From an uncultured Nitrospira sp. (lineage in GTDB: Bacteria; Nitrospirota; Nitrospiria; Nitrospirales; Nitrospiraceae): 64,000 nt of DNA. The number at the start of each line of letters is the position of its first letter. The stretch's first letter is position 1. The stretch covers positions 88,622 to 152,621 of the forward strand of contig CABVRZ010000003.1 in the NCBI GenBank assembly GCA_902500775.1, given 5' to 3'. The notes below the pieces were generated by a model. It was given only the letters and a program-made list of their open reading frames with translations. It was not told where the DNA came from and did no database searches. Below are positions 36,018 through 45,990 of this stretch, piece after piece. Made by a program: the position numbers and the translations under genes.

Positions 36018-36338
36018 ATGAAAGATGTGACGAAGGGAGTGACGCTTGCTCCAGTGGTTCTTCCGACTCCATTGAGAGGGGAGTCTGGGCGGTTGTCACC
36101 TAATCATCTCTTAGAACTAGTGACCAGGTTGTGCCTCTTCAAGGCCGAGCGCTGGGGGCGTCGCGCGCTCTTTTATGAGAAACATCGTGACTATTTTCCA
36201 CGCTTATCCGTCAGTCGATTTGTGCATCGATGCCGTGCATTGGAAGCAAGGTATCGAGCCCTGGCTCACCTGATCTTCCTGGTCCCAGCTGATGAGCGCC
36301 TCGTTCCAGTTCGTGCGTTGGGTGCTCGACGAATCTAG
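36018..36338 (+). CDS. Small basic hypothetical protein
   Basis: 106 residues from ATG 36018, with AAGGAGG 7 nt upstream (ATG 36015 is the alternative). The protein is Arg- and Leu-rich and helical (LELVTRLCLFKAERWGRRAL, LSVSRFVHRCRALEARYRAL). The region has a faint resemblance to the N-terminus of IS4/IS982-type transposases, but nothing decisive. There is no signal peptide or membrane segment. The ribosome site makes it likely to be translated. Confidence 0.5.
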   Translation: MKDVTKGVTLAPVVLPTPLRGESGRLSPNHLLELVTRLCLFKAERWGRRALFYEKHRDYFPRLSVSRFVHRCRALEARYRALAHLIFLVPADERLVPVRALGARRI

Positions 36339-36426
36339 TTGAGTCTGCCTGTGAACCGGGAATACGTTGGTCACATGAGTAATATCGGGAGACGTTCTTG
36401 TCAGGTCCAACAGTTCGTAACCCCAT

Positions 36427-36457
36427 CCGAGTGGAACAGAGCAGCTGTTCCATTCGG
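36427..36457. promoter_or_regulatory. 13-bp hairpin upstream of the DEAD-box gene
   Basis: CCGAGTGGAACAG (36427-36439) and CTGTTCCATTCGG (36445-36457) pair over 13 bp with one G-U, loop AGCAG. It lies in the 345-bp gap between the small basic protein and the helicase, in which I see no other feature. No U tract follows, so it may be a terminator without one or a leader structure for the helicase mRNA. Confidence 0.45.
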
Positions 36458-36683
36458 ACTATCTCTGTCGATGGTATGGAAGATCGGGACTGTGACTCCT
36501 CAGCCTGACTCCCATACTCCTTTCGTTTCCTTCTGAATAGAACCCCCGCGTGGTGCTTGATACATCTGAGTATGTCTTGCGCTGGCCGTCCTCTTCCACG
36601 TACCATCGGCAGCGAACGCATGATACCGGTGTCCTCTCAGTGACTCTCGGTCCATTCCCAGAATGAAAGGTGCCAGCATTTGT

Positions 36684-38423
36684 ATGAAACAGAACCAATC
36701 ATCGACTTCCACCAGCCCGAATGCCACAGGCTTCTCCCCAGGGTTTGCATCACTGGGGCTTGAAGCGCCGCTTCTCACGACACTGGAAACGCTGGGCTAT
36801 GAAGAACCCACTCCGATCCAACGGGAGGCCATTCCGCCGCTCCTTGCCGGCCGTGATTTGCTTGGCCAAGCGGCCACGGGCACGGGTAAGACAGCCGCGT
36901 TTGCCTTGCCGCTGTTGCAGCAACTTGGGCATGGGGTGACGACGCGTCCCGCAACTCTCATTCTCGTTCCGACTCGCGAGTTGGCCATTCAGGTTGGAGA
37001 AGCCATACAACGCTATGGAAAAGAGCTGCGCACAAGCGTGCTCACCCTGTACGGTGGCCAGCCCTTTGGGCCACAATTGTATGCGCTGAAGCGAGGTGTC
37101 GATGTGGTGGTGGCTACACCTGGACGAGCGCTCGATCATATCCGTCGTGGGACGTTGCGCCTACAGGCGGTGAAGCTCGTTGTGTTGGATGAGGCCGACG
37201 AGATGCTCGATATGGGATTTGCAGACGATCTGGATGCGATTTTGGACCAGACGTCGAAAACCAGGCAGACCGCGTTGTTTTCAGCAACGATGCCTCCGAG
37301 AATTCGTTCGATCGCCCATCGACACCTCCGCAATCCGGTGGAGATTACGATCGCAAAAGAATCGGTTAAGGCAGGGACGACCCCCCGCGTTCAGCAAACG
37401 GCCTATGTCGTGACACGACCGCATCGAGCGGCCGCGCTCGCCCGAGTGATCGAGATGGCTGGTGCCAAATCAGCGTTGGTGTTTTGTCGGACGAGATTGG
37501 AAGTTGATGACGTGACGACCATGCTGATCGGCCGCGGTCAACGGGCCGAGGCCATTCATGGCGGGATGAGTCAGGGACAACGCGACCGAGTGATGCAAGC
37601 CTTTAAGTCCGGCCAAACGTCGCTGCTCGTGGCCACTGATGTCGCAGCACGTGGCCTGGATATTCCACATGTCTCGCATGTGATCAACTATGACCTTCCG
37701 GCTTCGGCAGAGGTGTATGTGCACCGTATTGGTCGAACAGGCCGAGCTGGTCGTGAAGGGACAGCCATCACTATTCTTGATCCGCGAGAGCAGCGTCTTC
37801 TGAGATCCATCGAGCAGCATACTAAAGCCCGTGTCACCGTGCTCCCTATCCCCTCCGTTGCTGATCTTCGAGCCAAACAGTTAGATCGCATACAGGCAAC
37901 CGTGAGTGAGACGTTAGAGCAGGGAGAACTAGATGCTTGCAGGTGTCTAGTGGAGCGATTGTCTACTCATACGCCGATTGATGTGGCCGCCGCCGCCATC
38001 AAATTGCTCGTTCGTGCTCAGGGCGGAGAACGTGCAGAACAGGAGATACCAGCTCTTCCTCTCCGTCCCCCTGATATTCGAAGGCCCATGCAGGAGGGTG
38101 TGCGGCATGGCGGTCGACTGCAGCGCGGGACGACAGGGGCTGATCGTCGGCCTATTGGACGGGCGGCTGATCCGGGGCGGAAAGCCGGGATGGCGCGTGT
38201 CTACGTGGGGGCTGGACAGGAGGCAGGCATCCGCCCTGGAGATCTCGTTGGTGCCATCGCCAATGAGGCGAAGATCAATTCTTCCATGATTGGTGCCATC
38301 GAGATTGAAGAGAGATTCTCCATCGTGGATGTTCCTGAATCCCTGGCTCCCCGCATTATCCAACTGCTTAGTCGTGCACGGATCAAGGGAAGAAAAGTGT
38401 CCGTCCGAATGTTTCACGACTAG
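36684..38423 (+). CDS. DEAD-box RNA helicase with DbpA-type RNA-binding domain
   Basis: 579 residues from ATG 36684 (AAAGGTG ~10 nt upstream; ATG 36663 is in frame but lacks a site). Motifs: Q motif (EPTPIQREAIPPLL), Walker A ATGTGKT (~65), DEAD in VLDEADEML (~167), SAT (~202) and HRIGRTGRAG (~347). A linker of about 100 residues is Arg-, Gly- and Pro-rich. The last ~75 residues (ARVYVGAGQEAGIRPGDLVG...KVSVRMF) are a DbpA RNA-recognition fold, as in DeaD/CsdA. The role is probably ribosome assembly and cold-adapted RNA unwinding. Confidence 0.93.
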   Translation: MKQNQSSTSTSPNATGFSPGFASLGLEAPLLTTLETLGYEEPTPIQREAIPPLLAGRDLLGQAATGTGKTAAFALPLLQQLGHGVTTRPATLILVPTRELAIQVGEAIQRYGKELRTSVLTLYGGQPFGPQLYALKRGVDVVVATPGRALDHIRRGTLRLQAVKLVVLDEADEMLDMGFADDLDAILDQTSKTRQTALFSATMPPRIRSIAHRHLRNPVEITIAKESVKAGTTPRVQQTAYVVTRPHRAAALARVIEMAGAKSALVFCRTRLEVDDVTTMLIGRGQRAEAIHGGMSQGQRDRVMQAFKSGQTSLLVATDVAARGLDIPHVSHVINYDLPASAEVYVHRIGRTGRAGREGTAITILDPREQRLLRSIEQHTKARVTVLPIPSVADLRAKQLDRIQATVSETLEQGELDACRCLVERLSTHTPIDVAAAAIKLLVRAQGGERAEQEIPALPLRPPDIRRPMQEGVRHGGRLQRGTTGADRRPIGRAADPGRKAGMARVYVGAGQEAGIRPGDLVGAIANEAKINSSMIGAIEIEERFSIVDVPESLAPRIIQLLSRARIKGRKVSVRMFHD

Positions 38424-38697
38424 TCGAGCCGCAGTGCAAACAGGCCATGAACCGGTGAGGTTGGTCAACCGTGCATGACTAGTTAGTTACACGGATTCCG
38501 ATGCCGAACAAGAGAGCAGGCGATGATGGGGTGCATTCTAAGTCGGACTTCAATCACGATATGTCACGAAGTGGATTCCATGGAGTTGGTCATGGCCGAG
38601 GTACCGATGGTTTCGTGCGAATGAACGATTGAAGCCGCCATCGCATGCCGGCGTACAAACCTTCCCAGCATTCCCGCGCCAACTACTAGACGCTGTA

Positions 38698-40683
38698 ATG
38701 GACCCTGCACCACGCGCCGGCTCAGGCATGACGAATCCTCCTCCCATTATCCCAGCGGCAGTAACCCTTCCTGAGATCACGGTTAAGGCCGTGGTGCTGT
38801 CGGTTCTCCTCGCAGCCGTTCTGGCTGCAGCCAACGCCTACTTGGGTTTATTTGCCGGGATGACTGTGTCTGCCTCTATTCCAGCGGCGGTCGCGTCCAT
38901 GGCGATCCTACGGCTGTTTCGTGAATCGAACATTCTTGAAAATAATATCGTACAAACCGCGGCTTCATCTGGTGAAGCGCTGGCTGCCGGTGTGATCTTT
39001 ACGATTCCTGCCCTGCTGTTGGTCGGCTATTGGTCGGAGTTCGACTACTGGCAGACGACGGTCATTGCGACCGTGGGGGGATTGCTCGGTGTGCTCTTTA
39101 CGATTCCCTTGCGACGTGCCTTGATTGTGACCGCCCGTCTCCGGTTTCCAGAGGGGGTTGCGACAGCCGAGGTGCTCAAGGTTGCGACAGCGGACCGAAG
39201 GGAGGCTGGGTCACGCAACGCGGTGAAGGATATTCAGTCGCTGTTCCAGGCCGCACTGTTGGGAGCTGTGGTGAAGTTTGGTGAGAGTGGGATGCGGCTC
39301 TGGGCCGAATCATTGGAGGGTGCAACCCAGGTTGGGCGGACCTTCTTCTATGCCGGCCTCAATCTCTCCCCGGCACTGCTTGCGGTAGGATTTATCATCG
39401 GTCTGTACACGTCGATGGTCGTATTTCTTGGTGGCGTGATCGGCTGGTTTATTCTGATGCCGCTGTGTGGGCTTCTCAATGGGATCCCGCCTGATGTGAC
39501 TGGACTCAAAGCGGCCACAATGATTTGGAGCACTCAGGTTCGGTATGTCGGTATCGGTGCGATGTTAACCGGTGGCTTGTGGACGTTGACGAAATTGCGA
39601 GAGCCGGTCTGGAGAAGCCTGCAGACTCTCCGTGAGAACTACCAGGCTCGTCACCATTCATCGGACGAACAGGGTCTGGTGCGAACGGAACAGGATGCCT
39701 CGCTTCTGTGGATCCTGGTTCCATTTGGTCTTTCGCTGATTCCCATGGCCTGGATCTACACGTCAGTGGTGGAGAGTCTCCCTATCGGACTACTCATGAC
39801 TGTGGTGATGGCACTGGCGGCATTCCTCTTTTCGTCAGTGGCGGCCTATATGGCGGGGTTGGTGGGAAGTTCCAGCAATCCCGTGTCAGGTGTGACCATA
39901 GCGACGATCATGCTTGCGGCTCTGTTACTTGTCCTGTTCATGGGCGCAGGACATCCGGCTGGACCGGCCGCCGCGTTGGTGATAGGAGCAGTGGTGTGTT
40001 GTGCAGCTGCCATGGGCGGAGATAACCTGCAAGATCTGAAAACTGGGCATCTGGTCGGGGCCACACCCTGGAAGCAACAGGTGATGCAGGTGATCGGAGT
40101 CGTGACCGCTGCCGTGATTTTGGTCCCGGTCTTGTCTTTGCTTCAGGCGAAGTACGGGATCGGAGAAGCGACAGTGAATCATCCCCATCCATTGAGTGCA
40201 CCTCAGGCGACGTTGATGGCCAGCCTGACGCGGAGCGTCTTTGGCGCAGGGCTGCCGTGGCATCTCGTCGGATTGGGTGCGGTAATCGGAACACTTGTGA
40301 TTCTGTTGGATCGACGGCAAGAATCCCGCGGGAGTGAGTTGCGGTTCCCTGTGCTGGCAGTGGCGCTCGGGATCTATCTACCACTCAAACTCTCGGCTGC
40401 GATCGTTGCTGGAGGTCTGATTGCGACGATTGTCAAACGTGTGACAGAGAGTAGTGGTGAACCTTCGCAACGGGGATTGCTGTTTGCAGCCGGGTTGATT
40501 ACCGGTGAGGCTTTGATGGGGATTCTATTGGCCTTACCGATTGCCCTAAGTGCCGTCTGGCCTGATCTTGGTGCTGATCCCTTTGCGCTGTTTATGACTC
40601 CGCCGCTTGGTGGCTGGCCTGGGTTTGCCATGCTGTTCCTTGTCGGAGTGAGCCTCTATCGGATCGCTGTGGGGAAATGGTGA
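38698..40683 (+). CDS. OPT-family oligopeptide transporter
   Basis: 661 residues from ATG 38698. Alternatives are TTG 38629 and ATG 38728; none has a strong Shine-Dalgarno. About 14 membrane helices. The family segments are AANAYLGLFAGMTVSASIPA (helix 1-2), ENNIVQTAASSGEALAAGVIFTIPAL, FPEGVATAEVLK and CAAAMGGDNLQDLKTGHLVGATPWKQQ. OPT transporters import peptides or metal-chelator complexes with protons. In bacteria most members are uncharacterised. The gene is 70 bp upstream of the RubisCO-like gene on the same strand. Confidence 0.9.
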   Translation: MDPAPRAGSGMTNPPPIIPAAVTLPEITVKAVVLSVLLAAVLAAANAYLGLFAGMTVSASIPAAVASMAILRLFRESNILENNIVQTAASSGEALAAGVIFTIPALLLVGYWSEFDYWQTTVIATVGGLLGVLFTIPLRRALIVTARLRFPEGVATAEVLKVATADRREAGSRNAVKDIQSLFQAALLGAVVKFGESGMRLWAESLEGATQVGRTFFYAGLNLSPALLAVGFIIGLYTSMVVFLGGVIGWFILMPLCGLLNGIPPDVTGLKAATMIWSTQVRYVGIGAMLTGGLWTLTKLREPVWRSLQTLRENYQARHHSSDEQGLVRTEQDASLLWILVPFGLSLIPMAWIYTSVVESLPIGLLMTVVMALAAFLFSSVAAYMAGLVGSSSNPVSGVTIATIMLAALLLVLFMGAGHPAGPAAALVIGAVVCCAAAMGGDNLQDLKTGHLVGATPWKQQVMQVIGVVTAAVILVPVLSLLQAKYGIGEATVNHPHPLSAPQATLMASLTRSVFGAGLPWHLVGLGAVIGTLVILLDRRQESRGSELRFPVLAVALGIYLPLKLSAAIVAGGLIATIVKRVTESSGEPSQRGLLFAAGLITGEALMGILLALPIALSAVWPDLGADPFALFMTPPLGGWPGFAMLFLVGVSLYRIAVGKW

Positions 40684-40753
40684 AACCTACTGTTTATCGA
40701 TCGTTCGTGGAGTCGTAACTCGGTGAGTTCTTACTATTAGCTGAGCGTTTCCT

Positions 40754-41893
40754 ATGACTGAGTGTCTCATGGCGTCGTATGAAATTAATGGGCCTGAGTC
40801 AAACGCTCGCGCCATAGCCGAGCGGATATGTCTGGATCAGACCATTGAAGGAGACGCAAGTTTGTTGGCGCCACCTCTCCAGCTACAAATCGTAGGGCGG
40901 CTTGAGCATCTGCGACCGACTTCTGCGGGGAGGTGTGAAGCGACGATTCGGTACGCCAGCGACCTGCTTAGTGGGGATTGTACTGATCTGTTGAACGTCT
41001 TATTTGGAACGAGCAGTTTTCGCGGTGATGTGACACTGTCATCTTTTACGCTGACGCAAGGACTCTTGTCTTTGTGGCGTGGCCCCCGGTTTGGGATAGA
41101 TGGACTTAGGTGTGCAGTCGATGTTGTCCATCGTCCGTTGCTCTGTGCCGTGCTGAAGCCGTTGGGGCGCTCTGCTCAGGAACTGGCCGAGTTAGCGGCG
41201 CAATATGTGGAGGGTGGGGTCGATATCATCAAGGACGATCAAAGCCTCGTCGATCAACCCTGGTGTCCGTTTGAGGAACGGGTGGTCCGTTGTGCCGAAG
41301 CGATTGGGAAAGCCAGTAGCCAGCGCGGTCGACCCTGCCTGTACCTTGCCCACATCAGTGGATCGTTAGAGGTCATGCGTCGGCGAGCGACACAAGCCAA
41401 GGCACTTGGCGCAACAGGACTGATGATGGCACCTGGGTTAACCGGCTTCGATGCCTTGAGAGCGCTTTCCTCGGATGAGACCGTGGTTCTGCCGATTGCC
41501 TGTCACCCGACCATGTTGGGGGCTTCAGTTGACCGTGGACGCGGAGGGCTGTTACCACGAGTGGCCTATGGACTCTTGCCTCGTCTGGCCGGTGCTGACC
41601 TCTCGATCTATCCTACATTCGGATCTGATTACCCAATGTCACAAGACGACTGTTGTTCGGTAGCAGACAGCTGTCGGCAATCGTGGGACCATATCAAGCC
41701 GATGATGCCGGCTGTTGGTGGGCGAGTAGGGCCTGAACGGATTTCTATACTTGGCTCACCGTTAGGCCGAGATGTGGTGTTGGTCTTGGGCAGTCGTATC
41801 CAGAAACATCCTGGCGGAGTCATCGCTGCAATAGAAGAATGTCTCCGTATGGTAACGACAGAGCGCTCATCCGATTGTCCCTCGACTTCCTAA
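40754..41893 (+). CDS. RubisCO-like protein (form IV)
   Basis: 379 residues, shorter than form I/II RubisCO large subunits. The TIM-barrel domain is recognised from AVLKPLGRSAQELAEL (K135, equivalent to Lys175), GGVDIIKDDQSL (K160, carbamylated Lys in RubisCO) and PIACHPTML (H251). The residue after KDD is Gln rather than Glu, the second Lys of the usual KPK motif is missing, and I see no loop-6 GKLEG motif. It therefore should not fix CO2. Form IV members act in methionine salvage or other enolase/isomerase steps, but the specific role here is unknown; no mtn genes are nearby. It follows an OPT transporter. Confidence 0.82.
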   Translation: MTECLMASYEINGPESNARAIAERICLDQTIEGDASLLAPPLQLQIVGRLEHLRPTSAGRCEATIRYASDLLSGDCTDLLNVLFGTSSFRGDVTLSSFTLTQGLLSLWRGPRFGIDGLRCAVDVVHRPLLCAVLKPLGRSAQELAELAAQYVEGGVDIIKDDQSLVDQPWCPFEERVVRCAEAIGKASSQRGRPCLYLAHISGSLEVMRRRATQAKALGATGLMMAPGLTGFDALRALSSDETVVLPIACHPTMLGASVDRGRGGLLPRVAYGLLPRLAGADLSIYPTFGSDYPMSQDDCCSVADSCRQSWDHIKPMMPAVGGRVGPERISILGSPLGRDVVLVLGSRIQKHPGGVIAAIEECLRMVTTERSSDCPSTS

Positions 41894-41965
41894 ATGCATC
41901 AGCGCTTGGTATGCTGAATGTCATTGGTTTCTAGGAATCGGCAACCTGCTATCACGGAGGAGAAG

Positions 41966-42268
41966 GTGAAGCTATCCACGAGGTTCTTCGAGATTCTGCG
42001 CATGATCGGTCGCCTTCGGTCGGACCTTCCCTTGTTGGTTCGGCTTGTCAAGGCCTGGAAGGAGGGACTGTATCCAGGCCTCTCCATACGTACGCTTGCC
42101 TCACTTGCCGTGGCAGTGCTTTATGTCGTGAGTCCCGTAGACTTTGTGCCGGATTTTATTCCCGGCATCGGGTTCCTCGATGACGCCGCTGTGGTTGCAC
42201 TGGTGCTGCATAGCATGGCCCAGGACCTTGCTGCATTCCGCACATGGGAAGAGAGTCGCAATCGTTAA
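41966..42268 (+). CDS. DUF1232 (YkvA-like) small membrane protein
   Basis: 100 residues from GTG 41966, with GGAGG 5 nt upstream; ATG 41918 would add 16 residues but has no site. One or two hydrophobic segments carry the YkvA signature VVSPVDFVPDFIPGIGFLDDA. The function of the family is unknown. It lies 72 bp after the RubisCO-like gene. Confidence 0.85.
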   Translation: MKLSTRFFEILRMIGRLRSDLPLLVRLVKAWKEGLYPGLSIRTLASLAVAVLYVVSPVDFVPDFIPGIGFLDDAAVVALVLHSMAQDLAAFRTWEESRNR

Positions 42269-42317
42269 TAGTCTTGCTCCTGCAGGCAGCATGACTGCTG
42301 TCTTTCATGGGGTGTGC

Positions 42318-44858
42318 TTACGGAGGTCTGTGTGAGCCCGGTCGTTTCGCCTTGGCCGTTGGCGGGGCGCTGAGTGGATCTTCAGGCCAATGGTGTTTCG
42401 GATACCGTCCTCGTAGCTCTTTGCGAACCTCCTGATACGATCGTTTCCAAAAGCCTCCCAGATCCTGAGTAATCTGCACCGGTCGTTTTGCGGGTGAGAG
42501 GAGATGTAACATCACGGGTACCTTTCCCCCTGCCACCCGCGGGGTTTCCTGACACCCAAACATTTCCTGCAACCGAACGGCTAGGACCGGCAGATCAGAG
42601 CGATCGTACTCAATGCGAAGACGAGATCCGCTCGGCACTGTGATATGGGTTGGAGCGAACCGGTCAAGCAGCCGGTGTTGTTCGTAGGAGAGTAGAGCAT
42701 GGAGAGGGATGGTCAGATCAAGTCTGGTGACCCGGTCGAGCGTGGTCAGACCGGTGAGGTAGGGGCCGAGCCAAGTCTCAAGCGTGTTATCGAGCGCCTC
42801 ATCGGACACATCGGGCCAATTCGAGTCCGGTTCTTCAAGGTGTTTGAGCCATGCGACACGCGCTCGCCACTGCAGCAGTTCAGGAGAAAACGAGAAGATG
42901 TGCAGGCCGGTCTGACGAATCCCTTGTAGGAGAGCAGCGGTACAGAGGTCTGGATCCGGGCGGGAAAGTCCTTCTTCAGCCAAGACCAATGACCCAAGCT
43001 GTTGACGTCGCGAGGCGCGAACCGCCCCTAGTCGCTCGTCCCAAGCAACGGATTGTTCTTCCACGATATGGTCACGATACAATGATAGGATCTCTTCAGC
43101 GGTGATAGGAGCGGCAAGATTGATTCCTGCCCACTGCGTGGTTCCATCCAAGTCGGCGATAACGAGAAATAGCTCCTTGCTTAATGGGTCTGGCCATGTG
43201 AATCGAGCGCCGCGCCCATTTGCGAGCAGGTAGCGTGGTTCATCACCAGGCTGTCGTCTGGCGATTCGATCTGGATACGCAAGCGCGAGTAGCAGCCCTG
43301 CTGCATGGGATAGATCGAGGTCGGCAGGTTGGCGTAGCCTCCCAACGAGTCCAATCAATTGTCGCTTCCAGAGTTCGGTTGTTTGTCTCAGTCGATGAAC
43401 AGTTGAGCGATCCACCGTCAGGCCGGATATGGATTCATAGTCTCCCCGTAGGGCGTCGAGTCTACTCCGCATATCGACGATATGCAGTTCACGTGGACCA
43501 TGCAGAATGTCGCGTTCGCTCAACAATGCTGCGAGTCCACACGCCTGGTCGACAAGCCCATGGGGGACGGCCTTGAGCAGCATATGGGCCAAGCGGGGAT
43601 GCAAGGAAAGTGCAGACATGGTCCGTCCATGATCTGTGAGCTGTCCCTCAGCGGTAAACGCTCCCAGTCGTATCAGGAGCTCGTTGGCCTGTGCGATCGC
43701 AGCAACTGGGGGCGACGTGAGCCACGACAGGTCCATGGGATTCTGCGTGCCCCACTGAGCAAGGTCGAGCAACAGCGGCGCCAGATCGGCCTCCAGTATT
43801 TCTGGTGAACGGTGGGCCGTCAGGGTGGCCTGCTCCCGTTCCGTCCAGAGTCGGTAACACAGTCCCGGTTCTAATCGACCGGCTCGACCACGGCGTTGCT
43901 CAGCTGAATCTTGCGTGACGCGAATGGTCTCTAATCGTGTCAGGCCGGAACGGGGATCGAAGCGAGGCTGCCGAAGCTTGCCGGCATCGATGACGACTCG
44001 CACCCCTTCGATCGTTAAACTTGTTTCTGCGATAGATGTGGCGAGCACGACCTTTCGGGTACCAGGAGCTGCTGGGCGAATGGCGGCATCCTGTTTCTCG
44101 AGCGGCAGATCACCATGCAGCGGAGCAATCAGCACAGAGGGATCAAGCTTGGCATCGAGCAGCATGCGTTCGACTCGACGGATCTCTGCCATCCCTGGGA
44201 GAAAGACCAAGAGGCTGCCATGATCTTTGGCGAGTGATTGACGGATCAGCTGGGTGATCGCCACATCGAGTCGTCCGGTGATAGGCTGATCCAAGTAGCG
44301 AATCTCAACGGGAAACATGTGGCCAAGACAGGTGATGAGCGGTGCCTGGTTGAGCAGTGTTCCGACTGGCCCACAGTCGAGTGTAGCGGACATAACGAGC
44401 AGACGAAGGTCCGGTCGGAACAGTCGTTGCGTCTCACGACAGAGAGTGAGTCCAAGGTCGGCTTGCAGGCTGCGCTCATGGAATTCGTCGAAAATCACGA
44501 TGCCATACGCCTCCAGCGATGGATCCTGTTGCAGCAGCCTGGTCAACACGCCCTCGGTGACCACTTCGAGCCTTGTGGTCGGCCCAACTTTTGTGTCAAG
44601 ACGCATGCGATAGCCGACGGTTTCTCCAACTCGCTCTTGTCGCTGTTCCGCCATGCGGCGAGCGGCGGCTCGTGCCGCCAATCGTCGAGGTTCAAGCATC
44701 AAGATTTGTTTACGGGACAGCCAGGCTGCATCCAGCAATGCCAGCGGGACGCGCGTGGTTTTCCCAGACCCTGGCGGAGCGTTGAGGAGCGCATTGGGAC
44801 CGGTGGCCAATACGCGGTGAATCTCCGGCATGATTTCTTCTATTGGAAGTGAGGACAT
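42318..44858 (-). CDS. hrpB: ATP-dependent helicase HrpB
   Basis: 846 residues from ATG 44858, matching the family length; the open frame upstream to 45095 is not family-like. A DEAH-type helicase: Walker A NAPPGSGKTT, DEFH in VIFDEFHERS, SAT in VMSATLD and the motif VI region DSAEQRRGRAGR. The C-terminal HrpB extension is present (RLRIEYDRSDLPVLAVRLQE, VMLHLLSPAKRPVQITQDL). Cellular function is poorly defined; it is probably involved in RNA processing. It converges with the YkvA-like gene. Confidence 0.93.
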   Translation of the reverse strand: MSSLPIEEIMPEIHRVLATGPNALLNAPPGSGKTTRVPLALLDAAWLSRKQILMLEPRRLAARAAARRMAEQRQERVGETVGYRMRLDTKVGPTTRLEVVTEGVLTRLLQQDPSLEAYGIVIFDEFHERSLQADLGLTLCRETQRLFRPDLRLLVMSATLDCGPVGTLLNQAPLITCLGHMFPVEIRYLDQPITGRLDVAITQLIRQSLAKDHGSLLVFLPGMAEIRRVERMLLDAKLDPSVLIAPLHGDLPLEKQDAAIRPAAPGTRKVVLATSIAETSLTIEGVRVVIDAGKLRQPRFDPRSGLTRLETIRVTQDSAEQRRGRAGRLEPGLCYRLWTEREQATLTAHRSPEILEADLAPLLLDLAQWGTQNPMDLSWLTSPPVAAIAQANELLIRLGAFTAEGQLTDHGRTMSALSLHPRLAHMLLKAVPHGLVDQACGLAALLSERDILHGPRELHIVDMRSRLDALRGDYESISGLTVDRSTVHRLRQTTELWKRQLIGLVGRLRQPADLDLSHAAGLLLALAYPDRIARRQPGDEPRYLLANGRGARFTWPDPLSKELFLVIADLDGTTQWAGINLAAPITAEEILSLYRDHIVEEQSVAWDERLGAVRASRRQQLGSLVLAEEGLSRPDPDLCTAALLQGIRQTGLHIFSFSPELLQWRARVAWLKHLEEPDSNWPDVSDEALDNTLETWLGPYLTGLTTLDRVTRLDLTIPLHALLSYEQHRLLDRFAPTHITVPSGSRLRIEYDRSDLPVLAVRLQEMFGCQETPRVAGGKVPVMLHLLSPAKRPVQITQDLGGFWKRSYQEVRKELRGRYPKHHWPEDPLSAPPTAKAKRPGSHRPP

Positions 44859-44954
44859 GACGTGATAGGGTGCACTCCTGCAATCGCTTACTTTATCAGA
44901 ACACAACAACGCGAAGGAATGACGAATCCCTGGCCACACAATAAGGAACCGGTG

Positions 44955-45152
44955 ATGTCGACGTATCGTTGGAGCACTGATAAACCAACTCAGCCTGGCT
45001 GGTATTGGTTCCGTGGGAAGGCCCATGAGGCTGATGCCTTTATCGTCCTCGTCGATGAAGCTGGACAGTTTCAATGGCCGGATGGAGGATTTCAAGAAGT
45101 CTCACTAGCTCACGGCGAATGGGCCGGTCCCCTCCAAGAACCAGACGAGTAA
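44955..45152 (+). CDS. Small conserved-looking hypothetical protein
   Basis: 65 residues from ATG 44955, with AAGGA 7 nt upstream. The sequence is acidic and Trp-rich (TQPGWYWFRGKAHEADAFIV, GEWAGPLQEPDE). It has no membrane segment or known motif. It is transcribed divergently from hrpB, with its start about 97 bp from the hrpB start. Function unknown. Confidence 0.65.
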   Translation: MSTYRWSTDKPTQPGWYWFRGKAHEADAFIVLVDEAGQFQWPDGGFQEVSLAHGEWAGPLQEPDE

Positions 45153-45659
45153 TGTTTCGCGACTCAGCCTAAGTCCGCACCTGTCTTCCCATCAGCTGAC
45201 GCTCCTTCATGCTACGATGGGCGCATGACTGCCCATGGCGGTATCCCTATCACCACTGCAATCCCTCAATGACTGGATCGCTTGCCCTGGTCGCGCTGGC
45301 ATTGGCTGATCGTCGAAGCACTCGGAGTGACTTGGCTGCTTGATGGACTTGAAGTATCTGTCGTGGCAGCGCTGGGTCCGATCCTGATCCATTCGGAAAC
45401 TCTTCATCTGACTCACTCGTAAGTTGGACGCACCGCATCTGTTTATTTAGCCGACTCGGTCTGTGGGGCACTGCTATTTTCATATCTCACCGATCGGCAG
45501 GGACGGGAAAAGTGGTTCATGCTCATTTTAGCACTGTACTTGATCGCGACGGTGCTGACGGCTTTTTCGTGGGATCTCTTTAGTTTCATGTTTTTCCGAT
45601 TCTTGACCGGAGCCTGAATCGGTGGGGAGTATTTCGGCTGGTAGGGTTTTGCTTGCACT

Positions 45660-45990
45660 GCTGCTAAATGAAGAACCCTGCCTTTAAAGGTGGGGTCTCC
45701 TTATACTTCGGTGGAATCACCATGTGCAGATGAACATGGTTCCGTTCCACTCCAATCTCCTCCAAAAACCAATCGGGGTGAAATTCCCACACGGCCCGGA
45801 GGACCTTCTTGAGGTATTCCGCTATCCCGGGCACGAGGATTTTCCGCCGGTACCGTGTCACCCATATCAAATAGCACTGGGTCTTGTAGACCACATGGGC
45901 CTGTCGATGGAGCTTCATCGACGGCGATCATAGCATCAGGCGAGCAACAGGCGGCTCCCAGCTTTCACCCCCACCCTCCCAGGTGGGGAA
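45660..45990. mobile_element. IS200/IS605-type relic (internally deleted)
   Basis: About 330 bp inserted in the MFS pseudogene. The right end has a perfect hairpin, CCCCACC (45969-45975) with GGTGGGG (45982-45988), the kind of subterminal hairpin recognised by single-strand transposases. The left end has the palindromic CCTTTAAAGG followed by a GTGGGG. The internal transposase gene is shortened, so it looks like a deletion derivative. Exact ends were not determined. Confidence 0.6.
45664..45918 (-). pseudogene. Truncated IS200/IS605 TnpA transposase
   Basis: 84 residues. The N-terminal half of a Y1/HUH transposase is clear: KTQCYLIWVTRYRRKIL and the HUH motif in NHVHLHMVIPPKY. The frame then joins directly to sequence (KETPPLKAGFFI) that belongs to the element end. 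The second half with the catalytic Tyr is missing, so it cannot transpose itself. Confidence 0.8.
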
